Shown: positions 32,943 to 41,754 of the stretch, one piece after another
Layout: the number at the start of each line of letters is the position of its first letter
Position numbering within the stretch: position 1 is the stretch's first letter
Source of the DNA: Agromyces sp. 3263
GTDB taxonomy: Bacteria; Actinomycetota; Actinomycetes; Actinomycetales; Microbacteriaceae
Direction of reading: 5' to 3'
Assembly (NCBI RefSeq): GCF_031456545.1
Contig: NZ_JAVDUV010000001.1
Location: forward strand, 744,001 to 808,000
Length of the DNA: 64,000 nt
Made by a program: the position numbers and the translations under genes
The notes under the pieces: generated by a model
What the model was told of the DNA's origin: nothing
Databases searched by the model: none
Seen by the model: the letters and a program-made list of their open reading frames with translations, nothing else

Positions 32943-33980
32943 ATGACCACCACCACCCAGAGTGAGGCGCTGCCGCTCCGCCGGCGCGGGCCGTCGATGG
33001 CGGATGTCGCGCGTGAGGCGAACGTGTCGGGGCAGACCGTGTCACGCGTGTCCAACGGCCGCACCAACGTCGACGCCGACACCCGTGAGCGCGTGCTGAC
33101 GGCGATGCGCAAGCTCGGTTACCGCCCCAATAGCGCCGCCCGAGCCCTGCGTAGTGGGCGCTTCCACTCCATCGGCGTGATCATGTTCACGCTCTCGAGC
33201 TTCGGCAACATGCGCACCCTCGACGCGATCGCGGTCGCCGCGGCCGACGCCGGCTACTCGATCACGCTCATCCCCGTGCCGCACCCGACGCAGGGCGAGG
33301 TCGCGGGCGCGTTCGACCGCCTCAGCGAGGAGGCCGTCGACGGGGTCATCATCATCGTCGAGGCGCACCTGCTCGACGAGAACGACGTCGAGCTGCCCGC
33401 GGGCCTCCCCGTGGTCGTCGTCGACTCCACCGCGGGCGACCGCTACCCCATGGTCGACACCGACCAGGCGCACGGCGCCCGCCTCGCCACCGAGCACCTC
33501 CTCGGCCTCGGCCACCGCACGGTGTGGCACGTCGCCGGCCCCGAGCGCTCCTACTCGGCGACGCACCGCCGCGAGGCATGGGAGCAGACCCTGCGCGCCC
33601 ATGGCGCCGAGGTGCCCCCCGCGCTCGTCGGCGACTGGTCGAGCGAGTCGGGCCACGCGATCGGGCTCGAGCTCGCGAAGGACCCCGAGGTCACGGCGAT
33701 CTTCACGGCGAACGACCAGATGGCGCTCGGCGTGCTGCGCGCCATGCACGAGTCCGGCCGCGCCGTGCCCGCCGAGGTCAGCGTCGTCGGCTTCGACGAC
33801 ATGGAGGAGTCGCGCAGCTTCTGGCCGCCGCTCACCACCGTGCGACAGTTCTTCGGCGAGGTCGGGCGTCGCTCGGTCGAGGCGCTCCTCAGCGAGGTCG
33901 AGTCGGGCGAGCGCGAGGGCAGCACGCTCGTGGCCACCGAGCTCATCGTGCGCGAGAGCACCGCGCCGCCGCGCGCCTGA
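32943..33980 (+). CDS. LacI family repressor LacI-2
   Basis: A 345-residue regulator. The helix-turn-helix is MADVAREANVSGQTVSRVSN with the hinge ARALRSGRFHSIGVIMF. The effector domain has VDTDQAHGARLATEHLLGLG and FTANDQMALGVLRAM, as in sugar-responsive members. GAGGGAG precedes the ATG at 32943. It is divergent from the second transporter operon. Four TGTTSACGTSAACA-type sites, two here and two before the GH30 gene 4 kb away, make a small regulon including itself, the importer with GH35, and the secreted GH30. Confidence 0.93.
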   Translation: MTTTTQSEALPLRRRGPSMADVAREANVSGQTVSRVSNGRTNVDADTRERVLTAMRKLGYRPNSAARALRSGRFHSIGVIMFTLSSFGNMRTLDAIAVAAADAGYSITLIPVPHPTQGEVAGAFDRLSEEAVDGVIIIVEAHLLDENDVELPAGLPVVVVDSTAGDRYPMVDTDQAHGARLATEHLLGLGHRTVWHVAGPERSYSATHRREAWEQTLRAHGAEVPPALVGDWSSESGHAIGLELAKDPEVTAIFTANDQMALGVLRAMHESGRAVPAEVSVVGFDDMEESRSFWPPLTTVRQFFGEVGRRSVEALLSEVESGEREGSTLVATELIVRESTAPPRA

Positions 33981-34026
33981 CCCGCGTCGCACCACCCCTC
34001 CGGCCCACTGCGCGCCTCGCCCCCGA

Positions 34027-34095
34027 CGAAATGCATGAGCATCCACCGGATGCCCTGTTCCCAGAGGTCGATCCGCGGATTCTCATGCGTTTTCG
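34027..34095. repeat. Intergenic inverted repeat below lacI-2
   Basis: CGAAATGCATGAGCATCC (34027-34044) pairs with GGATTCTCATGCGTTTTCG (34077-34095) with two mismatches or bulges; the core GCATGAG/CTCATGC is perfect. The loop is 32 bases. It is A/T-richer than its surroundings and resembles in form the repeats at 1031-1115 and 45968-46022. Confidence 0.55.
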
Positions 34096-34103
34096 GCTGT
34101 GGC

Positions 34104-34172
34104 GGATGCCGCACGGCGCCCCACGCCGAAGGGCGGCCGCCGCGCGTTGCGACGGCCGCCCTCGCGGCATCC
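34104..34172. terminator. Nested terminator hairpins between lacI-2 and GH30
   Basis: The outer pair is GGATGCCGC (34104-34112) with GCGGCATCC (34164-34172). The inner pair is AGGGCGGCCG (34130-34139) with CGGCCGCCCT (34153-34162), loop 13. It lies between convergent stops, so it can serve both genes. Confidence 0.65.
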
Positions 34173-34200
34173 TGAATCAGGTCATCGGCAGCTCACGGCA

Positions 34201-37200
34201 TCAGGGCTTGCGCGAGTTGGCGGCCAGGATCCGCTGCGCGTCGCTCTCAGCGGTCGCCGCCTCGACGCCGTCGGCAGACACCGTCACGCGGACGCTCAGC
34301 AGCTTGCCCGCGTCGCTCGTGACCGGCGTGTACGTGGCATCCGTCGCGCCCTGGATGGGCTCGCCGTTGCGCAGCCACTGCCACGCGATCTCGCCGTCGG
34401 CGGGATCGAACGAGCCCACGGTCGCGGACGGGGTGCCCACCCGCGGCCGGTCGGCGAGCCCGAACCCGTCGATCACCGCATGCCTGCGGATGGTCACCGA
34501 GTACCTGCGAGTCGCGCTGCCGTCGGCCGACGTCACGACGATCGTGGCGACGCCGCCGTTCGCCGTCGAGGGCTGCGTGACCCGCACGACCGCGGCCGAG
34601 TCGACCGCGATGCCGTCGACCGCGGGCAGTCGTCCGCCGTCGACGTCGACCTCGTAGTCGAGGCGCGCCGCGTCGAACCCGTCGATCGTGCCGCCGTCGA
34701 GGCGCAGCACCGCGAGGTCGGCCACCGCCGCCGGCGCGGCCACGGACTCGAACACCTTGACCTCCGACACGATGAGGTGCGTGTTCGGGTAGGCGTTCAT
34801 GACGACCCGCACACCGGTCGCGGTGACCGGCGCGAACGACGCCACGACCGTCGGCGCGCTGCCATCGGCGGGGGATGCCACGGGCTTCGCGGTCTCCCAA
34901 CCGGGTGCGGCCACCCAGGTGCCATCGGCGCCGCGCACCTGCACCTGCATCGTCTGGGCCCAGCTCGTGGTGCCGTCGCGGTAGAACTGCACCGAGACCC
35001 GCTGCACCTGGTGCGGCGCCGCGTACAGGTACGTCAGCGTGGACTGCGCCGGCTTGTTCGTCGACACCCAGTTCGACCAACCCTTGTCGCCCTCGACGCC
35101 GTTGCGCGTGCGGTCGGCCGGGTAGCCCGATTCGGTCGAGCTCGCTGACGCAGTGGTGCCGGCATCCGGGTTGAAGTTGCGCAGCGTGCCCTCGGTCACG
35201 AGCACGGCCAGTTGCGCGCTCAGCGAGGCCCCGTCGGCGGATGCCGCGCCGGGCACCCGCACGACCCCGACCTCGTCGAACGCGGCATCCGTGACGCCGG
35301 TCCAGTCCCAGGTCACGGGCACGTCGAACGCATTCTCCGACGCCCCGACCCGGGCCGGAACCACGGATGGCGCGGCGGCCTGCACGCCGGCGAGCGACGA
35401 GCCCGCGGCCACCGTGATCGAGACGGGATCGGCGGCGGTGAGCCCGCCCACGTCGACGAGCGCGGTCACCGCGACGGCCTGCCCGAACACGTCGGTCGCG
35501 GTGCCGGGCACCTCGACGCGGCCGGTCTCGGCCCACCCGCCCTCGTCGGGCAGCTGCCACGTGACGGCGACGGGCACGCCCGCGCCCCAGGCGTAGCGCG
35601 GCACGATCGTCTCGGGGAGCACCGGGGCGACGCCCGCCTGGGTGCGCGCGGCGACCGTCTGCCCGTCGAGCGGGGCGAGGTCGCGCGGATCCCACGACTG
35701 GTTCGCACCGCCGTTCGATCCGTAGACGCCCACGGTCGCGCCGCTCGTCGTCGACTGCCCGTTCACGTCGAGCGAGAGGCCGAGCGCCTCGTTCACGAGC
35801 GTGTACGCGCGCCCGTCGGTGGTGTTCACGATCCAGCGCGTGGCGGCCGTGGCAGCGGCAGCGTCGAGCGAGGCCGTCCGCAGGTCGGTGCCCGAGCTCG
35901 TCGCGCCGAGCACGCGACCGTCGGATGCCTCGAGCACCACGCGTCGCGTCGCCTCGCGGTCGCCCGCCGGCACCTCGTGCACGGTCCACGCCTGCGGCGC
36001 TGCCGCCGAGGCATCCGTCGCCAGGTTTCGGATCGTGGTGGCCGCGCCCGTCGCGCCGGCCGTCAGCGCCTTGCCGCTCTGGGTGCCGACGAACTGGTAG
36101 CGGTGGCCGTCACGGAGCGCCGGGGCACCCGCCGCGACCCCCGAGACGCCGTCGATCACGAACGTGGTGACCGACTTCGCGGGCACCGTGAGCGTCGCGG
36201 TCTTCGCGACGCGGTCGATCGCGACCGGCGCGCCCTCGACGAGCGCGTTGGCCGTCGGGGCATCCGCCGACGCCGCCTGCGTGGTGACCACTGGCGTGAC
36301 CGTGGCACCCTCGGCGAGGTCGCCGAAGTTCGACAGGTCGAGCGTGACCACGCGCTCGGATGCCGCGGTGTTCGTGTGCACGATGGTCGCCCCAGTGCCG
36401 TCGCCCCGCACGGCCGCCGTGCTCGAGGCGTCGTCGACCGCCATGAGGTGGTCGCCCTCGTGGAGGTACTTCGTGAAATTGCGGATGGTGTTGAACTTCG
36501 AGTTCACCTGCACGCCGCACTCGGGCGCCTTGCTGGAATCGCCGCCCGCGTCGGCGACCCGGCGCGCGGACTTCCACACGGTGCCGCCGGCCTCCTGGTA
36601 GGGCGTGCAGTCCAGGTCGATGAAGATCGAGCCCCAGTTGAGGTTCTCGCCCTGCGGCTGCATGTTGTAGAGGTCCTCGACGGGCTGCCAGAGCACCCAC
36701 GCGTTCGGCTCGAGCTCACGGAGGTCGTCGTGGATGCGGCCGGCGATGCCGAGGCCGTTCTCGATGTTCACCGGGTTGAAGCCGCTCACCCAGTTGCCCT
36801 CGATCTCACTCATCCACAGGTCGGTGTCGGCCTGCTTGGCGAGGTCGCGCACGACGAGCCGGCCCGAGGTGCCGTAGGTGTGCACGTTCATGCGGTCGAC
36901 CTTGGCGCGCGTCGCGGCCGGGTAGCCGGCCCAGTTCGTCGCGAAGATGCCGGGGTTGGTCTCGTCCATGGCCGCGAGGCCGGCGTTGGTCGAGGTGACC
37001 GGATCGTCGAGCTCGGCGCGCACGTCGTCGATGAGCGAGACCTGACGGGCCGGCCCCATGTGCATGCCCTCCTGCCGTCCGCCGACGGGCTTGCCGTTGC
37101 TGAGCGTCGTGCCCCAGTAGTTCGTGTTCGGCTCGTTGAACGGGTCGATCGTGTCGACCTCGATGCCGTACTCGTCCTCGAGGTGCTCGGTGACGTTCAC

Positions 37201-37893
37201 GAGGTAGCTCGCGAACTGGGCCTCGGCGGCGGGCTTCAGCTGCTCGGACGTGGCGTTGAAGCCGCCCGACACGTAGCCGCTCTCGGTCATGAAGTAGGGC
37301 GCCGAATTGGCGAACGTCTCCCAGTGGGTGATCTGGTCGTCTGCGGCGAGACGCTCGACCCACCAGCGCTGGGTCGCGTCGGCGTCCCAGTCGTACGATG
37401 CGGGGTCGTCGGCGTCCCACCTGGAGAGCAGTGCGTTGCGGTCGGCGAACCTCGTGGTGGTGCCGTCGTAGGTGCCCGCTGAGCCGTCGGGGTCGGCGGC
37501 CCACCAGCCGTCGACCGCACCGCCCGGGCGCAGGTAGTCCTGCACGTCCGACGCGTTCCCCCCGCCGATGTTGTAGCGCGCGATGTTGAGGTCGAGGCCG
37601 TCCTCGCCGAACACGGCCTGGTAGAGCTGCTCCCGCAGCTCGGCCGGGTAGCCGCCGGTCGCGTTCGCGAACCAGACCAGGCTCGTGCCCCACCCCTCGA
37701 ACGACTCGCCCTGGTAGGCGGGATTCGGGGTGATGGTGGTGCCGTCCGCCGCCGCTGCGGGCGACGCCGCGCCGAGGGGCGCCGCCAGGAGGGCGCCGCC
37801 GAGCAGCGCTCCACCCGTGATCATCGCGGTGAGCCGCTTGGCCCGCGTGTGCCGTGCCGCGGCCGGATCCGGCCGTCTCCCGTGCATCGTCAT
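34201..37893 (-). CDS. Secreted multidomain GH30 glycosidase, endo-beta-1,6-galactanase-like
   Basis: A 1230-residue secreted enzyme. Residues 1-49 are a signal peptide ending SPAAAA. Residues 55-580 form the GH30 barrel plus side beta-domain, with SFEGWGTSLVWFANATGGYP and ARYNIGGGNASD as in subfamily 5, whose members cut beta-1,6-galactan side chains of arabinogalactan. Glu254 (DPFNEPNTNYW) is the likely acid/base and Glu363 (LWMSEIEGNW) the likely nucleophile. Next come a ricin-type lectin region (about 595-765), bacterial Ig-like domains, a discoidin-like F5/8C module (ASSTESGYPADRTRNGVEGD), a cadherin-like sandwich and a final Ig-like domain. No sortase motif is seen. The ATG at 37893 follows AGAGGA. 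The promoter carries two LacI-2-type operators. Confidence 0.85.
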   Translation of the reverse strand: MTMHGRRPDPAAARHTRAKRLTAMITGGALLGGALLAAPLGAASPAAAADGTTITPNPAYQGESFEGWGTSLVWFANATGGYPAELREQLYQAVFGEDGLDLNIARYNIGGGNASDVQDYLRPGGAVDGWWAADPDGSAGTYDGTTTRFADRNALLSRWDADDPASYDWDADATQRWWVERLAADDQITHWETFANSAPYFMTESGYVSGGFNATSEQLKPAAEAQFASYLVNVTEHLEDEYGIEVDTIDPFNEPNTNYWGTTLSNGKPVGGRQEGMHMGPARQVSLIDDVRAELDDPVTSTNAGLAAMDETNPGIFATNWAGYPAATRAKVDRMNVHTYGTSGRLVVRDLAKQADTDLWMSEIEGNWVSGFNPVNIENGLGIAGRIHDDLRELEPNAWVLWQPVEDLYNMQPQGENLNWGSIFIDLDCTPYQEAGGTVWKSARRVADAGGDSSKAPECGVQVNSKFNTIRNFTKYLHEGDHLMAVDDASSTAAVRGDGTGATIVHTNTAASERVVTLDLSNFGDLAEGATVTPVVTTQAASADAPTANALVEGAPVAIDRVAKTATLTVPAKSVTTFVIDGVSGVAAGAPALRDGHRYQFVGTQSGKALTAGATGAATTIRNLATDASAAAPQAWTVHEVPAGDREATRRVVLEASDGRVLGATSSGTDLRTASLDAAAATAATRWIVNTTDGRAYTLVNEALGLSLDVNGQSTTSGATVGVYGSNGGANQSWDPRDLAPLDGQTVAARTQAGVAPVLPETIVPRYAWGAGVPVAVTWQLPDEGGWAETGRVEVPGTATDVFGQAVAVTALVDVGGLTAADPVSITVAAGSSLAGVQAAAPSVVPARVGASENAFDVPVTWDWTGVTDAAFDEVGVVRVPGAASADGASLSAQLAVLVTEGTLRNFNPDAGTTASASSTESGYPADRTRNGVEGDKGWSNWVSTNKPAQSTLTYLYAAPHQVQRVSVQFYRDGTTSWAQTMQVQVRGADGTWVAAPGWETAKPVASPADGSAPTVVASFAPVTATGVRVVMNAYPNTHLIVSEVKVFESVAAPAAVADLAVLRLDGGTIDGFDAARLDYEVDVDGGRLPAVDGIAVDSAAVVRVTQPSTANGGVATIVVTSADGSATRRYSVTIRRHAVIDGFGLADRPRVGTPSATVGSFDPADGEIAWQWLRNGEPIQGATDATYTPVTSDAGKLLSVRVTVSADGVEAATAESDAQRILAANSRKP

Positions 37894-37939
37894 TGACGTC
37901 GTCCTCTTTCGCCGTTGAGAGATCGTGTGGGTACCGAGC

Positions 37940-37955
37940 GTGTTGACGTCAACAC
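37940..37955. promoter_or_regulatory. LacI-2-type operator O3, GTGTTGACGTCAACAC
   Basis: A perfect 16-bp palindrome at about +5 to +20 of the predicted GH30 transcript. It shares the TGTTGACG core with O2. Confidence 0.85.
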
Positions 37956-37966
37956 ACTCAGGGACG

Positions 37967-37972
37967 ACGATA
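37967..37972 (-). promoter_or_regulatory. -10 box TATCGT of the GH30 gene
   Basis: The minus-strand TATCGT predicts a start near 37960 and a leader of about 67 bases. Operator O4 fills the spacer directly upstream. Confidence 0.45.
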
Positions 37973-37990
37973 CATGTTGACGTCAACATG
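37973..37990. promoter_or_regulatory. LacI-2-type operator O4, CATGTTGACGTCAACATG
   Basis: A perfect 18-bp palindrome, 34 bp centre to centre from O3, the same arrangement as O1/O2 (35 bp). Confidence 0.88.
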
Positions 37991-38127
37991 CGGAAGAGGA
38001 TCGGGGCCGACTCGACGAGGAGATGCCGAACCCGCGTTCTCCCGGCGCGAACCGCGGGTTCGGCATCGACTCGATCGGCCGCCCGGACTCTCGCGGGCGA
38101 AGCGGCGGCAGCCCCGGCGCGGCGGGT

Positions 38128-38895
38128 TCAGGAGTCGAGCGGATGCCGCGCCGCTGCCTGCGCGGCGAGCCACTCGTCGAACGCCTGCAGGCCGAGGTCC
38201 GAGCCGGGCCGGGCGAGCAGGGTGCCGTTGCGCAGGGCGCGACCGTACGCCCCGGGGAGCGGCAGCTCCAGCACCCGCCCGCGCCGTCCGGTCGCGGCCG
38301 CCCAGCGCCGCGTCAGGTCGGCCATCCGCTCCTCGCGGGGACCTGCGAGGTCGTTCGCCCGTCCCGCCGGCTCACCGACCGCGAGCGCCACCAGCCGCTC
38401 GGCCACCTCCCTGGCCGCCACCGGCTGCGACCGCATCCTCGGAACGAGGACGAGCGGACCGACCTTCGCGGTGTCGAAGATCTGCCCCGCGAACTCGTGG
38501 AACTGCGTGGCCCGCAGGATCGTCCACGGCACCGGCGCGGCCTCGACGAGCTGTTCCTGCAGCACCTTCCCGGCGTAGTACCCGTGTGGGGCGTCGTCGA
38601 CGCCCACGATCGAGAGTGCCACGTGGTGGCGCACGCCCGCCGCGACCTCGGCGGCGAGCAGGGTGCGGGTGACCGCGCCGAAGAAGTCGCGGGACGCGGC
38701 ATCCGACAGCGTCTGCACCGACGCGACGTCGATCACCGTGTCGACACCGTCGAGCGCGCCGGACAGTCCCGCTCCAGTGACGAGGTCGACGCCCGTGGAG
38801 CGGGCCAGCACGACCGGCTCGTCGCCGCGCTCGCGCACGACGTCGACGACGTGACGGCCGACGGTACCGGTTCCTCCTGCGACGGCGATCTTCAT
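38128..38895 (-). CDS. NmrA/SDR-like NAD(P)-binding protein
   Basis: A 255-residue atypical short-chain dehydrogenase. The start KIAVAGGTGTVGRHVVDVVR is the NAD(P) turn of NmrA-like proteins, and VRHHVALSIVGVDD and YYAGKVLQEQLVEAAPVPWT contain the YxxxK-like region. It may be a redox sensor or a reductase; substrate unknown. GGAGGA lies nine bases before the ATG at 38895. The 234 bp above it (37894-38127) hold operators O3 and O4 and no gene. Confidence 0.85.
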   Translation of the reverse strand: MKIAVAGGTGTVGRHVVDVVRERGDEPVVLARSTGVDLVTGAGLSGALDGVDTVIDVASVQTLSDAASRDFFGAVTRTLLAAEVAAGVRHHVALSIVGVDDAPHGYYAGKVLQEQLVEAAPVPWTILRATQFHEFAGQIFDTAKVGPLVLVPRMRSQPVAAREVAERLVALAVGEPAGRANDLAGPREERMADLTRRWAAATGRRGRVLELPLPGAYGRALRNGTLLARPGSDLGLQAFDEWLAAQAAARHPLDS

Positions 38896-39033
38896 CGTGC
38901 GGTCTCCTCCTGGGTGGTGGTCGGGCTGCGACGTTCGCTGCTCACATCCAACACGACCGGATGCCCCGTCGGGATGTGACAGCCGTTCGGAGCCGGGGTG
39001 ACGAACGTCGGGGGCCGTGGATAGCGTGGACCC

Positions 39034-40116
39034 GTGGAGCCGCACCGTCTCGATCGCACGCAAGCGCGACGCATCGCCGTACGCGCCCAGCTGCTCGGCG
39101 CCGACCGCCCCACCGACCTGGTCGAGACCGTGCGGCACCTGACGTTCCTCCAGGTCGACCCGACTGCCGTGATCGCGCCGAACGCCGACCTGGTGGCCTG
39201 GAGCCGGCTGGACGCCGCATACGCGCCCGCCGACCTCGTGCGCGCACTCGAGGACGACCGCACCCTCATCGAGTTCAACGCGCTGATCAGGCCGATGGAG
39301 GACCTCGCCCTCTTCCGCGCCGACATGGAACGGTCGCCCGACTATCCGCGGTGGCGTGAATGGCTCGACGCCAACGAGTCGTTCCGTCGAGACGTGCTCG
39401 CCCGGCTGCGCGACGAAGGACCGCTGACCTCGCGGGAGATCCCCGACACGAGCGTGGTGCCGTGGACCTCGTCAGGCTGGACCGGCAACCGCAATGTCAC
39501 CCAGATGCTCGAATTCCTGGCCGCCCGCGGCGAGATCGCGATCGTCGGGCGCCGCAAGCGCGATCGGATCTGGGATCTCGGCGAGCGCGCGCTTCCGGCC
39601 GACCTCGGCGCCGTGACCGCCGACGAGGCACAACGGCTCCGCGACGAGCGCCGCCTGCGCTCACTCGGCATCGCACGCGCGAAGTCGCCGGTGGTGCCGA
39701 TGGAGCCGGCGGATGTCGGCGCCGCCGGCGAACCGGCCGTGGTCGAGGGGGTCGACGGCGAGTGGCGCGTCGACCGCGCGTTGCTGGGGCAACCGTTCGA
39801 GGGACGAACGGCCCTGCTCTCGCCATTCGACCGGCTCGTGCACAACCGCACCCGCGCCCTCGAGCTGTTCGACTTCGACTACGCCCTCGAGATGTACAAG
39901 CCGGCCGCCAAGCGCCGCTGGGGGTACTTCGCGCTGCCGATCCTGCACGGTGATCGCCTCGTCGGCAAGCTCGACGCGACGGCCGACCGCAAGGGCGGCG
40001 TGCTCATCGTGAACGCGATCCACGAGGACGAGCCGTTCACGTCCGAGGTTCGACGCGCCGTCGACGACGAGGTCGACGCCCTGGCGGCGTGGCTGGGACT
40101 CGAGGTGCGTCACTGA
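39034..40116 (+). CDS. YcaQ/AlkX-like winged-helix DNA glycosylase (HTH_42)
   Basis: A 360-residue protein of the HTH_42 family, whose studied members (E. coli YcaQ, Streptomyces AlkZ) excise alkylated bases and unhook interstrand crosslinks. The catalytic-type QxD motif is present as Gln40-Val-Asp42 in LTFLQVDPTAVIAPN. Winged-helix repeats follow, for example TSREIPDTSVVPWTSSGWTG and ALLSPFDRLVHNRTRALELF. The GTG at 39034 has TAGCGT (39022-39027) exactly six bases upstream, so the mRNA is predicted leaderless. It converges on an ATP-dependent DNA ligase, which would seal the nick after base excision. Confidence 0.85.
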   Translation: MEPHRLDRTQARRIAVRAQLLGADRPTDLVETVRHLTFLQVDPTAVIAPNADLVAWSRLDAAYAPADLVRALEDDRTLIEFNALIRPMEDLALFRADMERSPDYPRWREWLDANESFRRDVLARLRDEGPLTSREIPDTSVVPWTSSGWTGNRNVTQMLEFLAARGEIAIVGRRKRDRIWDLGERALPADLGAVTADEAQRLRDERRLRSLGIARAKSPVVPMEPADVGAAGEPAVVEGVDGEWRVDRALLGQPFEGRTALLSPFDRLVHNRTRALELFDFDYALEMYKPAAKRRWGYFALPILHGDRLVGKLDATADRKGGVLIVNAIHEDEPFTSEVRRAVDDEVDALAAWLGLEVRH

Positions 40117-40158
40117 GGCACCGCCGCGCACTCGCCGGTCCTTCGTCACCGAAGACGG

Positions 40159-41682
40159 TCAGCCGCGCAACAGCCCCCGCAGCGTCTGGATCGTGTCGGC
40201 GTCTTCGGGCCGCTTGTCGTCGCGGTAGCGCTTGACCCGCGCGAACCGCAGCGCGATGCCGCCGGGATACCGGGTCGAACGCTGCACGCCGTCGATCGCG
40301 ATCTCGACCACGATGCTCGGCGCGACCCACACGGTGTTGGCGGTGCGGCGTACCTCGATCTGCTGGAAGGTCTCGGTCTGCCAGCGCAGCAGCTCGTCGG
40401 TGAGGCCCTTGAACGTCTTGCCGACCATCACGAACTCGCCGGGTTCCCCGAACTCGCCGACGGGGTCGAGCGCCCCGAGGTGCAGGTTCGAGAGCCATCC
40501 CTCGCGCCGGCCCGAACCCCACTCGCAGGCGAGCACCACGAGGTCGTAGGTGTGCACGGGCTTGACCTTGATCCAGCTCGAGCCACGGCGACCGGCGGCA
40601 TACGGCGAGTCGATGGCCTTGACGACCACGCCCTCCTGCCCGGCGGCGAGCGCGTCGCGGGAGATGCGCTCGGCGACCTCGGGGTCGGTCGTGACCTCGC
40701 CGGGGATGCGGTGCTCGCCGGCGATGCGCTCGAGCTCGCCCATCCGCGTCGCGAGCGGCTCGTCGAGCAGGTCTCGGCCGTCGACGTGCAGCACGTCGAA
40801 GAACCAGGGATGCAGCAGCGTCTCGCGGGCGGTCTCGGCGCCGAACCGCGACATCGTGTCCTGGAACGGCCGCGGACCGCCGTCTTCATCGAGGGCGAGC
40901 GTCTCACCGTCGAGGATGACGTCGCGCACCGGCATGCCACGGACCACCTCGACGACCTCGGGCAGCCGGTGGGTGATGTCGGCGAGGTTGCGGGTGAACA
41001 CCCGCACCTCGTCGCCCGAGCGGTGCACCTGGATGCGCGCGCCGTCGAGCTTGTATTCGACGGATGCCTCGCCCGTGGTCTCGAGCGCCGCCGACGCCGT
41101 GGCGGCGGTCGCGGCCAGCATCGGCAGCACCGGACGACCCACGACGAGCCCCACCGCATCGAGCACCTCGGGCGGCTCGGTGAGCGCGGTGCGCGCCGTC
41201 TCGCCGAGGTCGCCCGAGAGCATGGCCGCGCGGCGCACCACGTCGCCGGGGCGATCGGCGGCCCGCGCGACCGCGTCGGTGAGCACACCCTCGAGGGCGC
41301 CCGTGCGCATGTCGCCGAGCAGCACCCGGCTGAGGAAGCCCTGCTCCCGCTCGGTCGCACGGGCGGTGAGCTCGCGCAGCGCCCGCGCGCGCTCGGCGGT
41401 CGACCCGGCTCCGCCCGTGACGGCCAGCCGGTCGAGCAGCTCGTCGACCTCGGCGACGGTGAGGCTGGGCTCGGCGGCGGGCTCGCCCATCGCGGCGGCG
41501 ACGCCGCGCCATCCGACGCCGACACGGCCCTGTCGCGGCTTGCCCACGAGGAACCCGACCGCGGGCGCGATCTCGTCGGGCTCGAGCCGACGGAGGAGAT
41601 CGGCCAGCGCGTCGACCTTGGCCAGGCGCGAGCGCGTCGATGTGACGGCGTCGGCCGTGGTCACGAGCTCGTCGAGCAGCAC
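40159..41682 (-). CDS. ligB: ATP-dependent DNA ligase, LigB type
   Basis: A 507-residue ligase, the same length as mycobacterial LigB. The N-terminal DNA-binding domain (residues 1-200) precedes the nucleotidyltransferase core with the AMP-accepting Lys211 in VEYKLDGARIQVHR. Motif III-like HPWFFDVLHVDGRDLL, motif IV EGVVVKAIDSPY and motif V SSWIKVKPVHTYDLVVL follow. The OB-fold ends RFARVKRYRDDKRPEDADT. It seals nicks in DNA repair and is an accessory to the essential NAD-dependent LigA. The GTG at 41682 has CAGACT six bases upstream, a weak leaderless box. It converges with the YcaQ-like gene. Confidence 0.93.
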   Translation of the reverse strand: MLLDELVTTADAVTSTRSRLAKVDALADLLRRLEPDEIAPAVGFLVGKPRQGRVGVGWRGVAAAMGEPAAEPSLTVAEVDELLDRLAVTGGAGSTAERARALRELTARATEREQGFLSRVLLGDMRTGALEGVLTDAVARAADRPGDVVRRAAMLSGDLGETARTALTEPPEVLDAVGLVVGRPVLPMLAATAATASAALETTGEASVEYKLDGARIQVHRSGDEVRVFTRNLADITHRLPEVVEVVRGMPVRDVILDGETLALDEDGGPRPFQDTMSRFGAETARETLLHPWFFDVLHVDGRDLLDEPLATRMGELERIAGEHRIPGEVTTDPEVAERISRDALAAGQEGVVVKAIDSPYAAGRRGSSWIKVKPVHTYDLVVLACEWGSGRREGWLSNLHLGALDPVGEFGEPGEFVMVGKTFKGLTDELLRWQTETFQQIEVRRTANTVWVAPSIVVEIAIDGVQRSTRYPGGIALRFARVKRYRDDKRPEDADTIQTLRGLLRG

Positions 41683-41754
41683 GGGGCCAGTCTGGCACCG
41701 GCATCCGACATCGACGCAGCGACCGGTCGCCGCGACGTGCCGGACCTCGGCAGC

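Noticed and set aside
41683..41694. A further exact leaderless promoter for the DNA ligase (CAGACT)
   Set aside because: The spacing is right but the first base of the box is C; it is mentioned as weak and not counted with the TANNNT set. The same holds for GAGACT at the GNAT gene 60405 and CATGCT at 55464.
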